From positions 124,001 to 188,000 of the forward strand of contig NZ_QLLK01000009.1 in assembly GCF_003259505.1 (NCBI RefSeq): a DNA stretch of 64,000 bases, given 5' to 3'. Below are positions 7,613 to 16,663 of this stretch, one piece after another. The notes below the pieces were generated by a model. It saw only the letters and a list, made by a program, of their open reading frames with translations. It ran no database searches and had not been told where the DNA came from. Both the position numbers and the translations under genes were made by a program. The stretch comes from Algoriphagus yeomjeoni. GTDB lineage: Bacteria > Bacteroidota > Bacteroidia > Cytophagales > Cyclobacteriaceae. Every line of letters starts with the position of its first letter. The first letter of the stretch is position 1.

Positions 7613-8850
7613 GCAGGCACAGATTTATAATATAAGACAGAGGAGTTTTCTTCACGAATAAGGCGGTTTGCCCACATCATGATTTCGTCTCCTTTTATTT
7701 TGGATTTATTTTCGAATTCTTGGTAATAAAGGTCTGGGTTTCCAAGCTGCGCATAATTTGCCAGATTCATAGCCCGGTTTAATACCTGAATAGATTCATA
7801 GGTTTTCATAGCTTCACCTTGATTCTTTACTTTTTGCAGCGCGTAATCTGAGATTTCTGAAGTTAGGAATTTAGAAACTACATCGTCCAATGCTTTTTCG
7901 GCTTCTTCAGCTGAAACGCCTGATTCCATTTTCCCTGAGAAAATCAGCAGTCCTGGATCTACTGATCCTAACACATAAGCTCCAACTGCCGCAAACAACT
8001 TCCCATTTTTCACTAAGGTTTGCTCAAGCAAGGAAGACTTTCCAAAGCCAATGATGTCAGTTATTAAATCAGCTTCTAAGTATCCCGGCGATAGTTTTGC
8101 CGGCATTTTATAAGCCTTGTATAGCGCATCTGTGGGCACTGTTGCTTCCACTGTTTTGGTCTTTTTAGTGAGCTGAGGTGCTTCGGCAGGGATTTGGTGA
8201 TTTGATTCAGAAAGATTAGGAATGGGTTCAAACCATTTTTTGGACAAACGCTCTACCTCAGCCTGGGTGACTGCACCAGCGACGACTAGTACAGCATTGT
8301 CAGGCCGATAATTTGCTTGGTAAAAGGCCCAAACATCCTCTTGGGTATAGTTGATAATATCCTCTAAATTCTGACCTATAGTTGGCCAACGATACGGATG
8401 TGTTTCATAAGCGAGACCGCGCAAGTGGTGAAATACATCGCCATAAGGTTGATTAAGATAGCGTTGCTTGTATTCTTCCATCACTACTTTCCGCTGGGTT
8501 TCTATTGTTTTCTCGCTCAGCGTGAGTTGCAGCATTCGGTCAGATTCTAGCCAAAAGGCAGTTTCTAAATTTGCCGCTGGGATCGTGATATAGTAATTAG
8601 TAATGTCTGGACTAGTGAATGCATTGCAAGCACCTCCGACACGCTCTAATTCTCGGTCGAAAACAGGGACATTCGCAGAACTTCCAAACATCAAATGTTC
8701 GAAGAAGTGGGCAAGTCCAGTTTTTCCTGGCTTTTCATTTCGGGATCCGACTTTATAAAGCAGGTTGAAAACAGCGATTTTACTGCCGTGATCCTCATGG
8801 ACGATCACTTCTAAGCCGTTATCTAAGAAAAATCTTGTGTAGGGTAGCAT
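7609..8850 (-). CDS. M16 family zinc peptidase (pitrilysin superfamily)
   Basis: A 413-residue protein with the inverted zinc motif HxxEH (H48, E51, H52) in LAHFFEHLMF and the third-ligand region RKVVMEEYKQRYLNQPYG about 76 residues later. The C-terminal half reads as the second, inactive M16-type domain. Members degrade peptides or act as processing proteases. No signal peptide is seen if translation starts at ATG 8850 (MLPYTRFF). An upstream ATG at 8883 would add eleven hydrophobic residues but is less typical. It is the first gene of the operon with ispF and mnmD. Confidence 0.88.
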   Translation of the reverse strand: MLPYTRFFLDNGLEVIVHEDHGSKIAVFNLLYKVGSRNEKPGKTGLAHFFEHLMFGSSANVPVFDRELERVGGACNAFTSPDITNYYITIPAANLETAFWLESDRMLQLTLSEKTIETQRKVVMEEYKQRYLNQPYGDVFHHLRGLAYETHPYRWPTIGQNLEDIINYTQEDVWAFYQANYRPDNAVLVVAGAVTQAEVERLSKKWFEPIPNLSESNHQIPAEAPQLTKKTKTVEATVPTDALYKAYKMPAKLSPGYLEADLITDIIGFGKSSLLEQTLVKNGKLFAAVGAYVLGSVDPGLLIFSGKMESGVSAEEAEKALDDVVSKFLTSEISDYALQKVKNQGEAMKTYESIQVLNRAMNLANYAQLGNPDLYYQEFENKSKIKGDEIMMWANRLIREENSSVLYYKSVPA

Positions 8851-9053
8851 AATTGTAGCTTGCAAAGCTAAGATAATTGGCAATTCTGGCTAATTAGGAA
8901 AGCTTATTTTAAATAAACCTTCCACGGAATTCTAATGTTTAATCAGCTTAAGCCCCATTGGTATAAGCATTCCTCATTTTTCAGAAAAAAAAACGAACTT
9001 TGGAATGATTGCCTAAGTTAGTTTTCCAATATAACCCTCAGCTCAACTCCCTT

Positions 9054-10619
9054 ATGTTAAAACGTTGCGTAGAACTTCACGAGACCGGACAGTTTTCACA
9101 ATTTTTTTTGGATTACATCGGAGGGAAAAAAGAATTACAACCATTTTATACTCATGCTCCCATTTTGGAGAGTTTTAAGCAAGCAATTGACCAGAAGACT
9201 TTTTCTCAAGAAAATCGCAAAATACTGGTAGCGGCGCTGCAGACTCAATATGCCAACCAGGAAGTGAGCTATGCAGTTTCAAAGAATATAGAATCATTAT
9301 CCTCGGCACAAACTTTTACAGTCACCACAGGTCATCAGCTGAATTTATTCACAGGACCTCTTTACTTCATCTACAAAATTGTATCTACCATCAATCTTGC
9401 TAAGAAATTAGCACAAACCTATCCAAAGCATAGGTTCGTACCAGTGTATTGGATGGCGACGGAGGATCATGATTTTGATGAGATCAATTACTTCAAACTA
9501 GATGGTAAGAAATACCAGTGGAATTCTGATCAAACCGGTGCTGTCGGTGATTTTGAATTAGGTAAAGATTTTAAAGAGTTTTTGAAAACGGTATCATTCG
9601 CCCCAGATGTGTTTGTGGATGCTTATTCTTCTTCAGAGACACTAGCAGAGGCAGTACGCAAGTATGTGAATTCACTTTTCGGGGAGGAAGGATTGCTGAT
9701 TGTAGATGGGGACGATGTGAACTTGAAGCGAGAATTCTCAGAAGTGATTCTTTCAGATTTGTTTGAGCATACTTCCTATGAGAGAGCTACCGAGGCGACA
9801 GAAAAGTTGGAAGAACTGGGGTATAGTAGTCAGATTTTCCCCAGGGAGGTGAATTTCTTCTACTTAGACAAAGGTGTTCGGGAGCGAATTGAAAAGATGG
9901 ATTCAGGCTTTGGTGTGGTGAACACTGAGTTACGATTCTCAGATCAGGAAATGAAGGATTTGGTAGCCAAACATCCTGAGCGATTTAGCCCGAATGTGGT
10001 GCTGCGTCCTTTATACCAAGAGATGATTTTGCCGAATTTAGCTTATTTAGGCGGCCCGGCTGAAGTGGTTTATTGGCTTCAACTGAAGGGCGTTTTTGAG
10101 CACTTTAATACTCCTTTCCCTGTCTTATTGCCTCGTAATTTTGCCCTACTTCTAAATACGAAGGTGCAGCGGAAAATGGCGCAGTTGAATTGGGGTGTTG
10201 AGGATCTTTTTGTAGATGTGGAGCATTGGAAAAAGACTTTTGTGAAAGCGGAGGCTAGCATGGATATAGAGCTCACAAAGCAAAAGGAGGTTATCGCTGC
10301 GCTGTTTGATTTGAAGGGGAAAGAAGCTGCACATTTGGAGAAAAGCCTTGAGAATGCTTTTGCAGCTGGAAAGGTCCGTGCTTTAAAGATCCTGGATCAA
10401 ATGGCGCGAAAACTTCGTAAAGCTGAAGAGCGAAGATTGCATACACAAATAGAACGTGCCAGTTGCATTCAGGAACTTGTAAAGCCTGGAGGAAGTCCAC
10501 AGGAGCGTGTCGTCAATATGATGCAGTTTTATTTAGGTAATCCAGATTTGATTACTGAGCTGTTGGATTGTTTTGACCCATTGGATTTTAGAATGATGGT
10601 ATTGTCAGATGAGTCGTGA
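9054..10619 (+). CDS. bshC: Bacillithiol biosynthesis cysteine-adding enzyme BshC
   Basis: Adds cysteine to glucosaminyl-malate in the last step of bacillithiol synthesis. The 521-residue length fits the family. Recognisable segments are TVTTGHQLNLFTGPLYFIYK near the N-terminus, the HRFVPVYWMATEDHDFDEIN stretch, the Rossmann-like core, a long coiled coil (about 380-455) and a C-terminal segment ending SPQERVVNMMQFYLGNPDLI. I chose ATG 9054 (MLKRCVEL). The frame extends to a TTG at 9009, but family proteins usually begin at this point. bshA and bshB are not in the window. The 3' end overlaps the next gene by 11 bases. Confidence 0.9.
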   Translation: MLKRCVELHETGQFSQFFLDYIGGKKELQPFYTHAPILESFKQAIDQKTFSQENRKILVAALQTQYANQEVSYAVSKNIESLSSAQTFTVTTGHQLNLFTGPLYFIYKIVSTINLAKKLAQTYPKHRFVPVYWMATEDHDFDEINYFKLDGKKYQWNSDQTGAVGDFELGKDFKEFLKTVSFAPDVFVDAYSSSETLAEAVRKYVNSLFGEEGLLIVDGDDVNLKREFSEVILSDLFEHTSYERATEATEKLEELGYSSQIFPREVNFFYLDKGVRERIEKMDSGFGVVNTELRFSDQEMKDLVAKHPERFSPNVVLRPLYQEMILPNLAYLGGPAEVVYWLQLKGVFEHFNTPFPVLLPRNFALLLNTKVQRKMAQLNWGVEDLFVDVEHWKKTFVKAEASMDIELTKQKEVIAALFDLKGKEAAHLEKSLENAFAAGKVRALKILDQMARKLRKAEERRLHTQIERASCIQELVKPGGSPQERVVNMMQFYLGNPDLITELLDCFDPLDFRMMVLSDES

Positions 10620-11181
10620 TAAACATCAACTTAGGGTTTTTTACAAGAAATTGAGAGCAGCTATGTCCGCTGAGGAACGAGAACATAAGTCTCTTCAGAT
10701 CTCTCAGAATGTGATTGATTTTTTGAGTGAAAGGAAAGGCATCAAGTATTTTCACTTATTTTTTCCTATCTCAAAGCAGCTAGAAATAAATACTTATCCT
10801 ATTAAGGACTACCTAGAAGAAATTGGTGGAAAGATATATACATCAAAAGTTGATTCTGAATCTTTGGAATTGAAGACTTTGCTATTGAGGGCTAAGACAA
10901 AATTTCAGTTGGATAGTTGGGGGATTCCTATTCCTGAGGAGTATGAGATAACTTCGAATGAGTTGATTCAAGTGGTTTTTGTGCCTTTACTCGCTTATGA
11001 TCAAAAAGGAAATAGAATTGGCTTTGGGAAAGGATTTTATGATGTTTTTTTAGCTAGCCTAGATCATTCTGTAATTAAGGTAGGTTTGAGTTTTTTTGCC
11101 CCGGAGCTAAGTATTCCAGCTGAATTGCATGATATCCCACTTGATTATTGCATTACGCCAGAAAATATTATTACTTTTTAA
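10609..11181 (+). CDS. 5-formyltetrahydrofolate cyclo-ligase
   Basis: Cytosolic, ATP-dependent enzyme that converts 5-formyl-THF to 5,10-methenyl-THF and so recycles an inhibitory folate. The 190-residue protein shows the family pattern: an N-terminal helix with LRVFYKKLRAAM, then VVFVPLLAYDQKGNRIGFGKGFYDVFL, which holds the ATP/substrate loop GxGKGFYD, and finally the C-terminal segment IPLDYCITPENII. Its start lies 11 bases inside the end of bshC, so translation is coupled. The symbol varies between databases (fthC, ygfA), so I leave it blank. Confidence 0.92.
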   Translation: MSRDKHQLRVFYKKLRAAMSAEEREHKSLQISQNVIDFLSERKGIKYFHLFFPISKQLEINTYPIKDYLEEIGGKIYTSKVDSESLELKTLLLRAKTKFQLDSWGIPIPEEYEITSNELIQVVFVPLLAYDQKGNRIGFGKGFYDVFLASLDHSVIKVGLSFFAPELSIPAELHDIPLDYCITPENIITF

Positions 11182-11203
11182 CCTTGAATTAATAGTCCTG
11201 TAT

Positions 11204-11701
11204 ATGCGATTTACTCTACTCCTCCTTTTTGTCACAGTTTTTATGCTTTTTTCATCTGTAGATGAATCCAGAGCACAGATTGCGGATTACAATACGATGA
11301 TTGGAGTAGTAGGCGGAACTAACATTGGTGGAACTGTAAAACAATTTATTTCATACAATGGGGCAGTGGATGTTTTAGTATACAGGAGATGGAAAGGCTG
11401 GGTAGCCGCTGCTTTATATGAACACCATTTGGATATTCGTGAATTTCGAGGCTTAGAATGGTATTTTGGTGGTGGGGCTCATTACGGAGTTTGGAAGGAT
11501 GGAAAAGGTGAGCCACCTTGGGTATACAAGATTGATCAGGATTACAATGTTTTTGGAATCGATGCAATCACTGGAGTGGAATACAACATCAATAAGAGTA
11601 ATTTTTTCGTCGGACTCTATTGGAAGCCTGCCTATAATTTCACTGACTTTACTAAGTTTTGGGAAGATGAAGTTGCTTTTACGCTGAGGTATTCATTGTA
11701 G
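11204..11701 (+). CDS. Secreted beta-rich protein of unknown function
   Basis: 165 residues with a clear signal peptide (MRFTLLLLFVTVFMLFSSV, cleavage probably after SRA). The mature part is rich in aromatic residues and alternating patterns (YRRWKGWVAAALYEHHL, FFVGLYWKPAYNF) and ends in FTLRYSL. An aromatic or hydrophobic C-terminal strand of this kind is typical of small outer-membrane beta-barrels. I do not recognise a named family. ATG 11204 was chosen because it gives the signal peptide directly; an upstream in-frame start at 11129 would overlap the cyclo-ligase gene. A terminator follows at 11781-11808. Confidence 0.7.
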   Translation: MRFTLLLLFVTVFMLFSSVDESRAQIADYNTMIGVVGGTNIGGTVKQFISYNGAVDVLVYRRWKGWVAAALYEHHLDIREFRGLEWYFGGGAHYGVWKDGKGEPPWVYKIDQDYNVFGIDAITGVEYNINKSNFFVGLYWKPAYNFTDFTKFWEDEVAFTLRYSL

Positions 11702-11780
11702 CTTGAAGTGACTTTCGGTAAGCTCGGAGCTTTATAGTGAGGTTTTGTAATTCAAACTTGTGAAAATGTTATTTGATTTT

Positions 11781-11808
11781 AGCAGCGTCTATTTAGGTGC
11801 TGCTTTTA
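11781..11808 (+). terminator. Intrinsic terminator after the secreted beta-rich protein
   Basis: The arms AGCAGC (11781-11786) and GCTGCT (11799-11804) extend inward by four further pairs, two of them wobble pairs, to a loop of four bases. TTTTATT follows. It lies 80 bases after the stop codon at 11701. Confidence 0.6.
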
Positions 11809-11891
11809 TTAGTGTTTATATTTTATATCGCTCTTTATCGGTATATTAAAATATAATTTTTAATTAAGTCTCTTTTTATAACTACACTTTT

Positions 11892-13556
11892 ATGGCGCAA
11901 TCAGATGATGTTTCGCAACCTTTAACTCCTCTGAAATCAATCGGCGTATGTTTCAGTGGCGGTGGATATCGAGCAACCGCATTTAGCTTAGGGGTTATGG
12001 ATTACCTAAATAGAATAGAGTTTGAAGGTAAGCCTCTTCTTGAAAACGTAATTGCTCTAAGCTCGGTAAGTGGGGGGACCATCACAGCTGGGCTGTTTGC
12101 AGCCAATAATGCAAATGGTGATTCCTTTGATACTTTTTACTCAAAACTTTATACTTTCCTGAAAGAGGATAAGTTGGTAGATGAGGCGACCGCAAAGTTC
12201 ATGGATGATGAATTTTGGAAGACAACCACTCGGAGTCGTTCAGTAATTAATGGCTTCGCGCTCACTTACTATGAGAAGTTAGTCGCTAAAAGCTTTGAGG
12301 ATTTGAAGCCGGAGAAAATAAAAGGTCACCTAAAATATGTCTGTTTCAATGCCACCGAGTTCTCTTATGGGTTAACTTTTAGATTTCAAAACGTCAATAA
12401 ATTTGGGAATTATGAATTGAAATGTGACCAGATTCAGGCGGTTTTGAAAGACATACGTATTGCCGATGCGATCGCATCCTCTTCCTGTTTTCCTGTTGGT
12501 TTTTCCCCAATGATATTCCCTAACGACTATATAGAAAATCATGAAAGTCAAGAATATATTGACTTAATCACTGTCCCCAAATTTGCTAAGGGAGTAGGCG
12601 TTATGGATGGAGGAATTGTGGATAATCAGGGAATTGGCAGTATGGTGAATTTTGATAAAAGTTCTCGGGATGGCTTCCCTTTAGATCTACTTATCGTGAA
12701 TGATGTAGATGGTTTCGTTATGCCTCCTTGGACTCCTTTTGAAGGGTTGAATTCAACTAAAGGAAAAGAATCGCTTTCATCTTTTATTGCAGGCTGGTTA
12801 AAATACCTTCAGTTAAAGCCTGCTTATTGGATTGGTCTGCTAATCGGCGTCTTTGGCTTGATCATATCAAGTTTTATAGATGTGTTTTTTGAGAAAACCT
12901 GGATTTTGCTTTATGGTATTTCAAGTGGCTTGATTGGAGTATTTGGCTTATTGACCGGCTTGGGTTTTTTAGGTGATTATTTAGTGAAAAAAGCTAAAAA
13001 GGAGGTTCAGGGTACGATTAAAAATGTCTTGCCTTCTGCTCTGGTGGATGATGTAGAAAGATTTGCTGATTTAGAAGTGAACCAGGTAAAGAAAATGATA
13101 ATTAATAGGTGGACTTCTGCCTTACTGATGATTAATGAAATATTCCTGAGACAAATAAGGAGGTTGAATTTTGACTTGCTGTACACCTCCCCGAAGTTTG
13201 CTAATCGCCGAATAACTTCCACAGTGTACCAATTGAATGGGAAGCAAAATACTATCAGTGATGAAAAGCAAAAGGAAAAGGCGGATGATATCACTATTTC
13301 CAGAAGAATTAAAGAGTCAGCTCTTATCGCTTCTCAGATGCCAACCACGCTTTGGTGGGATAGTGAAGACTTAAAAGTACATCGTCAAGATAACCTTATT
13401 GCATGTGGACAGTTTACTACTTGTTACAATCTGATCAAGTACATACAAAAACTACCTTTAGAATACCAAACTGATCAGGTAACGAATCTCCATAAAGCAC
13501 TTTTGGAAGATTGGAAACAATTTAAAACCGATCCTTTGGTTTTTGTTGGGAAATAA
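11892..13556 (+). CDS. Patatin-like phospholipase with an internal membrane hairpin
   Basis: Ser-Asp dyad lipid acyl hydrolase of the patatin family. The N-terminal half has the oxyanion loop FSGGGYRA (22-29), the nucleophile S60 in ALSSVSGGT (a variant elbow with serine in place of the usual first glycine) and D239 in MDGG. Two hydrophobic segments follow at about 312-331 and 337-362 (YWIGLLIGVFGLII and ILLYGISSGLIGVFGLL), separated by five residues, which would form a membrane hairpin. The remaining 190 residues are soluble and include a TTLWWDSEDL motif. No signal peptide is present, so the catalytic domain is probably cytoplasmic and tethered to the inner membrane. Substrate unknown. Confidence 0.82.
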   Translation: MAQSDDVSQPLTPLKSIGVCFSGGGYRATAFSLGVMDYLNRIEFEGKPLLENVIALSSVSGGTITAGLFAANNANGDSFDTFYSKLYTFLKEDKLVDEATAKFMDDEFWKTTTRSRSVINGFALTYYEKLVAKSFEDLKPEKIKGHLKYVCFNATEFSYGLTFRFQNVNKFGNYELKCDQIQAVLKDIRIADAIASSSCFPVGFSPMIFPNDYIENHESQEYIDLITVPKFAKGVGVMDGGIVDNQGIGSMVNFDKSSRDGFPLDLLIVNDVDGFVMPPWTPFEGLNSTKGKESLSSFIAGWLKYLQLKPAYWIGLLIGVFGLIISSFIDVFFEKTWILLYGISSGLIGVFGLLTGLGFLGDYLVKKAKKEVQGTIKNVLPSALVDDVERFADLEVNQVKKMIINRWTSALLMINEIFLRQIRRLNFDLLYTSPKFANRRITSTVYQLNGKQNTISDEKQKEKADDITISRRIKESALIASQMPTTLWWDSEDLKVHRQDNLIACGQFTTCYNLIKYIQKLPLEYQTDQVTNLHKALLEDWKQFKTDPLVFVGK

Positions 13557-13752
13557 TTTCATGAATTTGTCTGCGTCCAACATTGAAGGTTTTTCCATCC
13601 AAGTTGAGTTGATCAACTTCTTTTAATAAAGAAATTGGGAGTATTACTTCTAAAATCTACGGTTTCGCTGTTATATGCCAAATAAAACTGTAAGAGCAAT
13701 CTACATATTCGGAAAGGCAAATAAGCAATTTTTTATTATAGATTTAAGGCCT

Positions 13753-13760
13753 TAGCTTTG
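13753..13760 (+). promoter_or_regulatory. Candidate -7 box for sucA
   Basis: TAGCTTTG matches the Bacteroidota housekeeping -7 consensus TAnnTTTG and sits 22 bases before the sucA ATG. I find no convincing TTG box at the expected distance upstream, so this is a partial match. The 226-base gap before sucA shows no other gene. Confidence 0.4.
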
Positions 13761-13782
13761 AACTCTTCTTGAATAATTAACA

Positions 13783-16575
13783 ATGGATAAGTTTTCTTAT
13801 ATCGCTAATGCTCACGTGTCTTATATCGATGAGCTTTACTCTTCTTACAAGAGTGACCCAGAATCAATCGACCCAAGCTGGAAAGAGTTTTTTGATGGCT
13901 TTGACTTTGCGCTGACAAACTACAGTGACGAAGACAATCCTCCTTCGTCGAATGGAAAAGCTGCTGCTCCAGCAAAAAATGGCGCACTTGCGACACCAGG
14001 TACCATCATGGACATGGAGCAGCTGCCTAAAGAAATCAAGGTAAGAGCGTTGATACACGCTTATCGCTCTAGAGCTCACTTGAGATCAAAGACCAACCCA
14101 GTAAGAGAGCGACGTGATAGAAAAGCGTTGATTGATCCGCAGGACTTCGGTTTGGGTCAAGAAGATATGAATACTGAATTCCAAGCTGGAAACGAAATTG
14201 GAATTGGTACTGCGAAATTTTCCAAAATTTTAGATTCTCTGAAATCCATTTACGAAGGTTCAGTAGGCTTTGAATACTTATACATTCGTGATCCGGAGAT
14301 GCTGGATTGGTTTAAAACTAAGGTGGAAAAAGATGCTTTAGCATTTAACCCAACTCATGAAGAGAAAAAGAGAATTCTTTCGAAGCTTAACCAAGCGGTA
14401 GTTTTCGAAAACTTTTTACATACCAAATACCTTGGACAAAAGCGATTTTCACTGGAAGGTGGAGAAAGCACAATCCCATTCTTGGATGCCGTTATAAATA
14501 CCTCGTCTCAGTTAGGAGTAAAAGAAGTAATGATCGGTATGGCTCACCGTGGCCGTCTGAATGTTTTGGCTAACATAATGGGCAAAACCTATGAGCAGAT
14601 TTTCTCTGAATTTGAAGGAACTGCAAAGCCGGATTTAACTATGGGTGATGGTGATGTGAAGTATCACATGGGCTATTCAAGTGACATAGTGACTCCAAAT
14701 GAAAATAAAGTCCACTTGAAGCTTGCTCCAAACCCATCACATCTTGAAGCGGTAGATCCAGTGGTAGAAGGATTTTTGAGAGCGAAAATTGACTCTGAGT
14801 ATAAAGGAGATAAGACCAAGGCTCTTCCAATTTTAATTCATGGAGACGCAGCCGTTGCCGGACAGGGGATCGTTTATGAGGTTACTCAGATGGCAGACCT
14901 GAAAGGATATAATACAGGAGGGACAATTCACTTTGTAATTAACAACCAGGTAGGTTTTACGACTGATTTTGATGATGCCAGATCCTCCATCTATTGTACA
15001 GATGTAGCTAAAATCATTGATGCACCAGTAATCCACGTGAATGGTGATAATGCTGAGTCAGTGGTGTTTGCCGCAAAACTTGCTGCAGAATTCAGACAGA
15101 AGTTCAGCCGAGATATTTTTGTCGATATGGTCTGCTACAGACGTCATGGACACAACGAATCTGACGAGCCAAAATTCACTCAACCAGAACTATATAACAT
15201 TATCTCTAAGCACCCAAATCCTAGAGAAATCTACGTGAAGCGTCTAGCAGAACGTGGTGATGTGGAGGCAAAATTAGCTTCGCAAATGGATGAGGAGTTT
15301 AGACAGCTTCTTCAAGATCGATTAAATTTGGTGAAGGAAAAGCCACTTCCTTATCAGGCAACTCGCTTTGAAAATGAATGGAGTACCTTGAGAAGGTCCA
15401 AGCCAGAAGATTTTGATCAATCTCCACAAACTGGGGTAACTCAGGAGCAAATAGAAAAAGTAGCTGAAGCGCTGACAGTAATTCCAAAAGGATTTAAACC
15501 GCTAAAACAGATTGAAGCGCAGTTGAAGCAGCGTAAAGACATGTTCTTCCAGTCTAAATCATTGAACTGGGCAGCAGCAGAATTACTGGCTTACGGTTCC
15601 TTGACTTTGGAAGGAAAGACAGTTCGACTGACTGGACAAGATGTGCAAAGAGGTACCTTCTCGCATCGTCACGCTGTACTTCATGATGCCAATACGAATA
15701 AAGCCTACAATTCCCTAAAGGAAATGAAGGATAGAAAAGGTGAATTCTACATCTACAATTCTCTACTTTCTGAGTATGCAGTATTAGGTTTTGAATATGG
15801 CTATGCCATGGCAAACCCAAATTCTTTGACGATCTGGGAAGCACAATTTGGTGATTTTGCCAACGGCGCTCAGACTATGATTGACCAGTTTATCACTTCT
15901 GGTGAATCAAAATGGCAGAAAATGAATGGCTTGGTGATGCTACTTCCTCACGGCTACGAAGGTCAGGGACCAGAGCACTCCAATGCGCGTCCTGAGAGAT
16001 TCCTTCAGCTAGCAGCTGAATACAATACCGTGGTGGCAAACGTAACTGAGCCTTCCAACTTCTTCCACTTGTTGAGAAGACAGTTGGCGTGGGAATTCAG
16101 AAAGCCTTGTATCGTGATGTCACCAAAGTCATTGCTTAGACATCCTAAAGTGGTTTCACCACTTTCCGAATTTACCGAAGGTACATTTAGAGAAGTGCTT
16201 CCAGATACTACTGTAAATGCCAAAGATGTGAAGCGGGTTGTGCTTTGCTCCGGCAAGATTTACTATGATTTGGAAGAAGCTCGCGAGAAAGAGAAAGTGA
16301 AAGATGTAGCTATCGTGAGAATCGAGCAACTCCACCCACTTCCAAAGAAACAAATGCAAGATGTTCTTTCTGGCTATCCAAAAGCTGAAGTCGTGTGGGT
16401 TCAGGAAGAACCTTCAAACATGGGGTATTGGAATTATATCTTAAGATTACTTTATAAGGAAATTCCAATGGAGGTGATCGCCAGAAAAGCCAGTGCTTCA
16501 CCTGCAACAGGATACAATAAAGTACACGTAGAAGAGCAGAAAAACATTATTGCTCAAGCACTTAAATTGAAATAA
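13783..16575 (+). CDS. sucA: 2-oxoglutarate dehydrogenase E1 component
   Basis: Thiamine-diphosphate enzyme that decarboxylates 2-oxoglutarate and hands the succinyl group to E2 in the TCA cycle. The 930-residue length is normal. The N-terminus has the E1o signature for complex assembly (SYIDELYSSYKSDPESIDPS WKEFF region). Further motifs are IGMAHRGRLNVLANIMGK, the ThDP segment IHGDAAVAGQGIVYE, the histidine-rich DMVCYRRHGHNESDEP, and the transketolase-like C-terminal half with RGTFSHRHAV and LLPHGYEGQGPEHSNARPER. It is followed by sucB and lpd on the same strand, giving all three subunits of the complex. Confidence 0.97.
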   Translation: MDKFSYIANAHVSYIDELYSSYKSDPESIDPSWKEFFDGFDFALTNYSDEDNPPSSNGKAAAPAKNGALATPGTIMDMEQLPKEIKVRALIHAYRSRAHLRSKTNPVRERRDRKALIDPQDFGLGQEDMNTEFQAGNEIGIGTAKFSKILDSLKSIYEGSVGFEYLYIRDPEMLDWFKTKVEKDALAFNPTHEEKKRILSKLNQAVVFENFLHTKYLGQKRFSLEGGESTIPFLDAVINTSSQLGVKEVMIGMAHRGRLNVLANIMGKTYEQIFSEFEGTAKPDLTMGDGDVKYHMGYSSDIVTPNENKVHLKLAPNPSHLEAVDPVVEGFLRAKIDSEYKGDKTKALPILIHGDAAVAGQGIVYEVTQMADLKGYNTGGTIHFVINNQVGFTTDFDDARSSIYCTDVAKIIDAPVIHVNGDNAESVVFAAKLAAEFRQKFSRDIFVDMVCYRRHGHNESDEPKFTQPELYNIISKHPNPREIYVKRLAERGDVEAKLASQMDEEFRQLLQDRLNLVKEKPLPYQATRFENEWSTLRRSKPEDFDQSPQTGVTQEQIEKVAEALTVIPKGFKPLKQIEAQLKQRKDMFFQSKSLNWAAAELLAYGSLTLEGKTVRLTGQDVQRGTFSHRHAVLHDANTNKAYNSLKEMKDRKGEFYIYNSLLSEYAVLGFEYGYAMANPNSLTIWEAQFGDFANGAQTMIDQFITSGESKWQKMNGLVMLLPHGYEGQGPEHSNARPERFLQLAAEYNTVVANVTEPSNFFHLLRRQLAWEFRKPCIVMSPKSLLRHPKVVSPLSEFTEGTFREVLPDTTVNAKDVKRVVLCSGKIYYDLEEAREKEKVKDVAIVRIEQLHPLPKKQMQDVLSGYPKAEVVWVQEEPSNMGYWNYILRLLYKEIPMEVIARKASASPATGYNKVHVEEQKNIIAQALKLK

Positions 16576-16663
16576 TCACAGCTCTTTTTATAAAGACATC
16601 CAAAATAATCGTATCATTTTGTTCCTCTCTTTTTGACTACAAAAGAGAAAAAAAGAAAAACTT

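Noticed and set aside
13561-13626. 21-codon ORF after the patatin gene
   Set aside because: Too short, with no hydrophobic or conserved pattern, and in a gap that otherwise looks like the leader of sucA.
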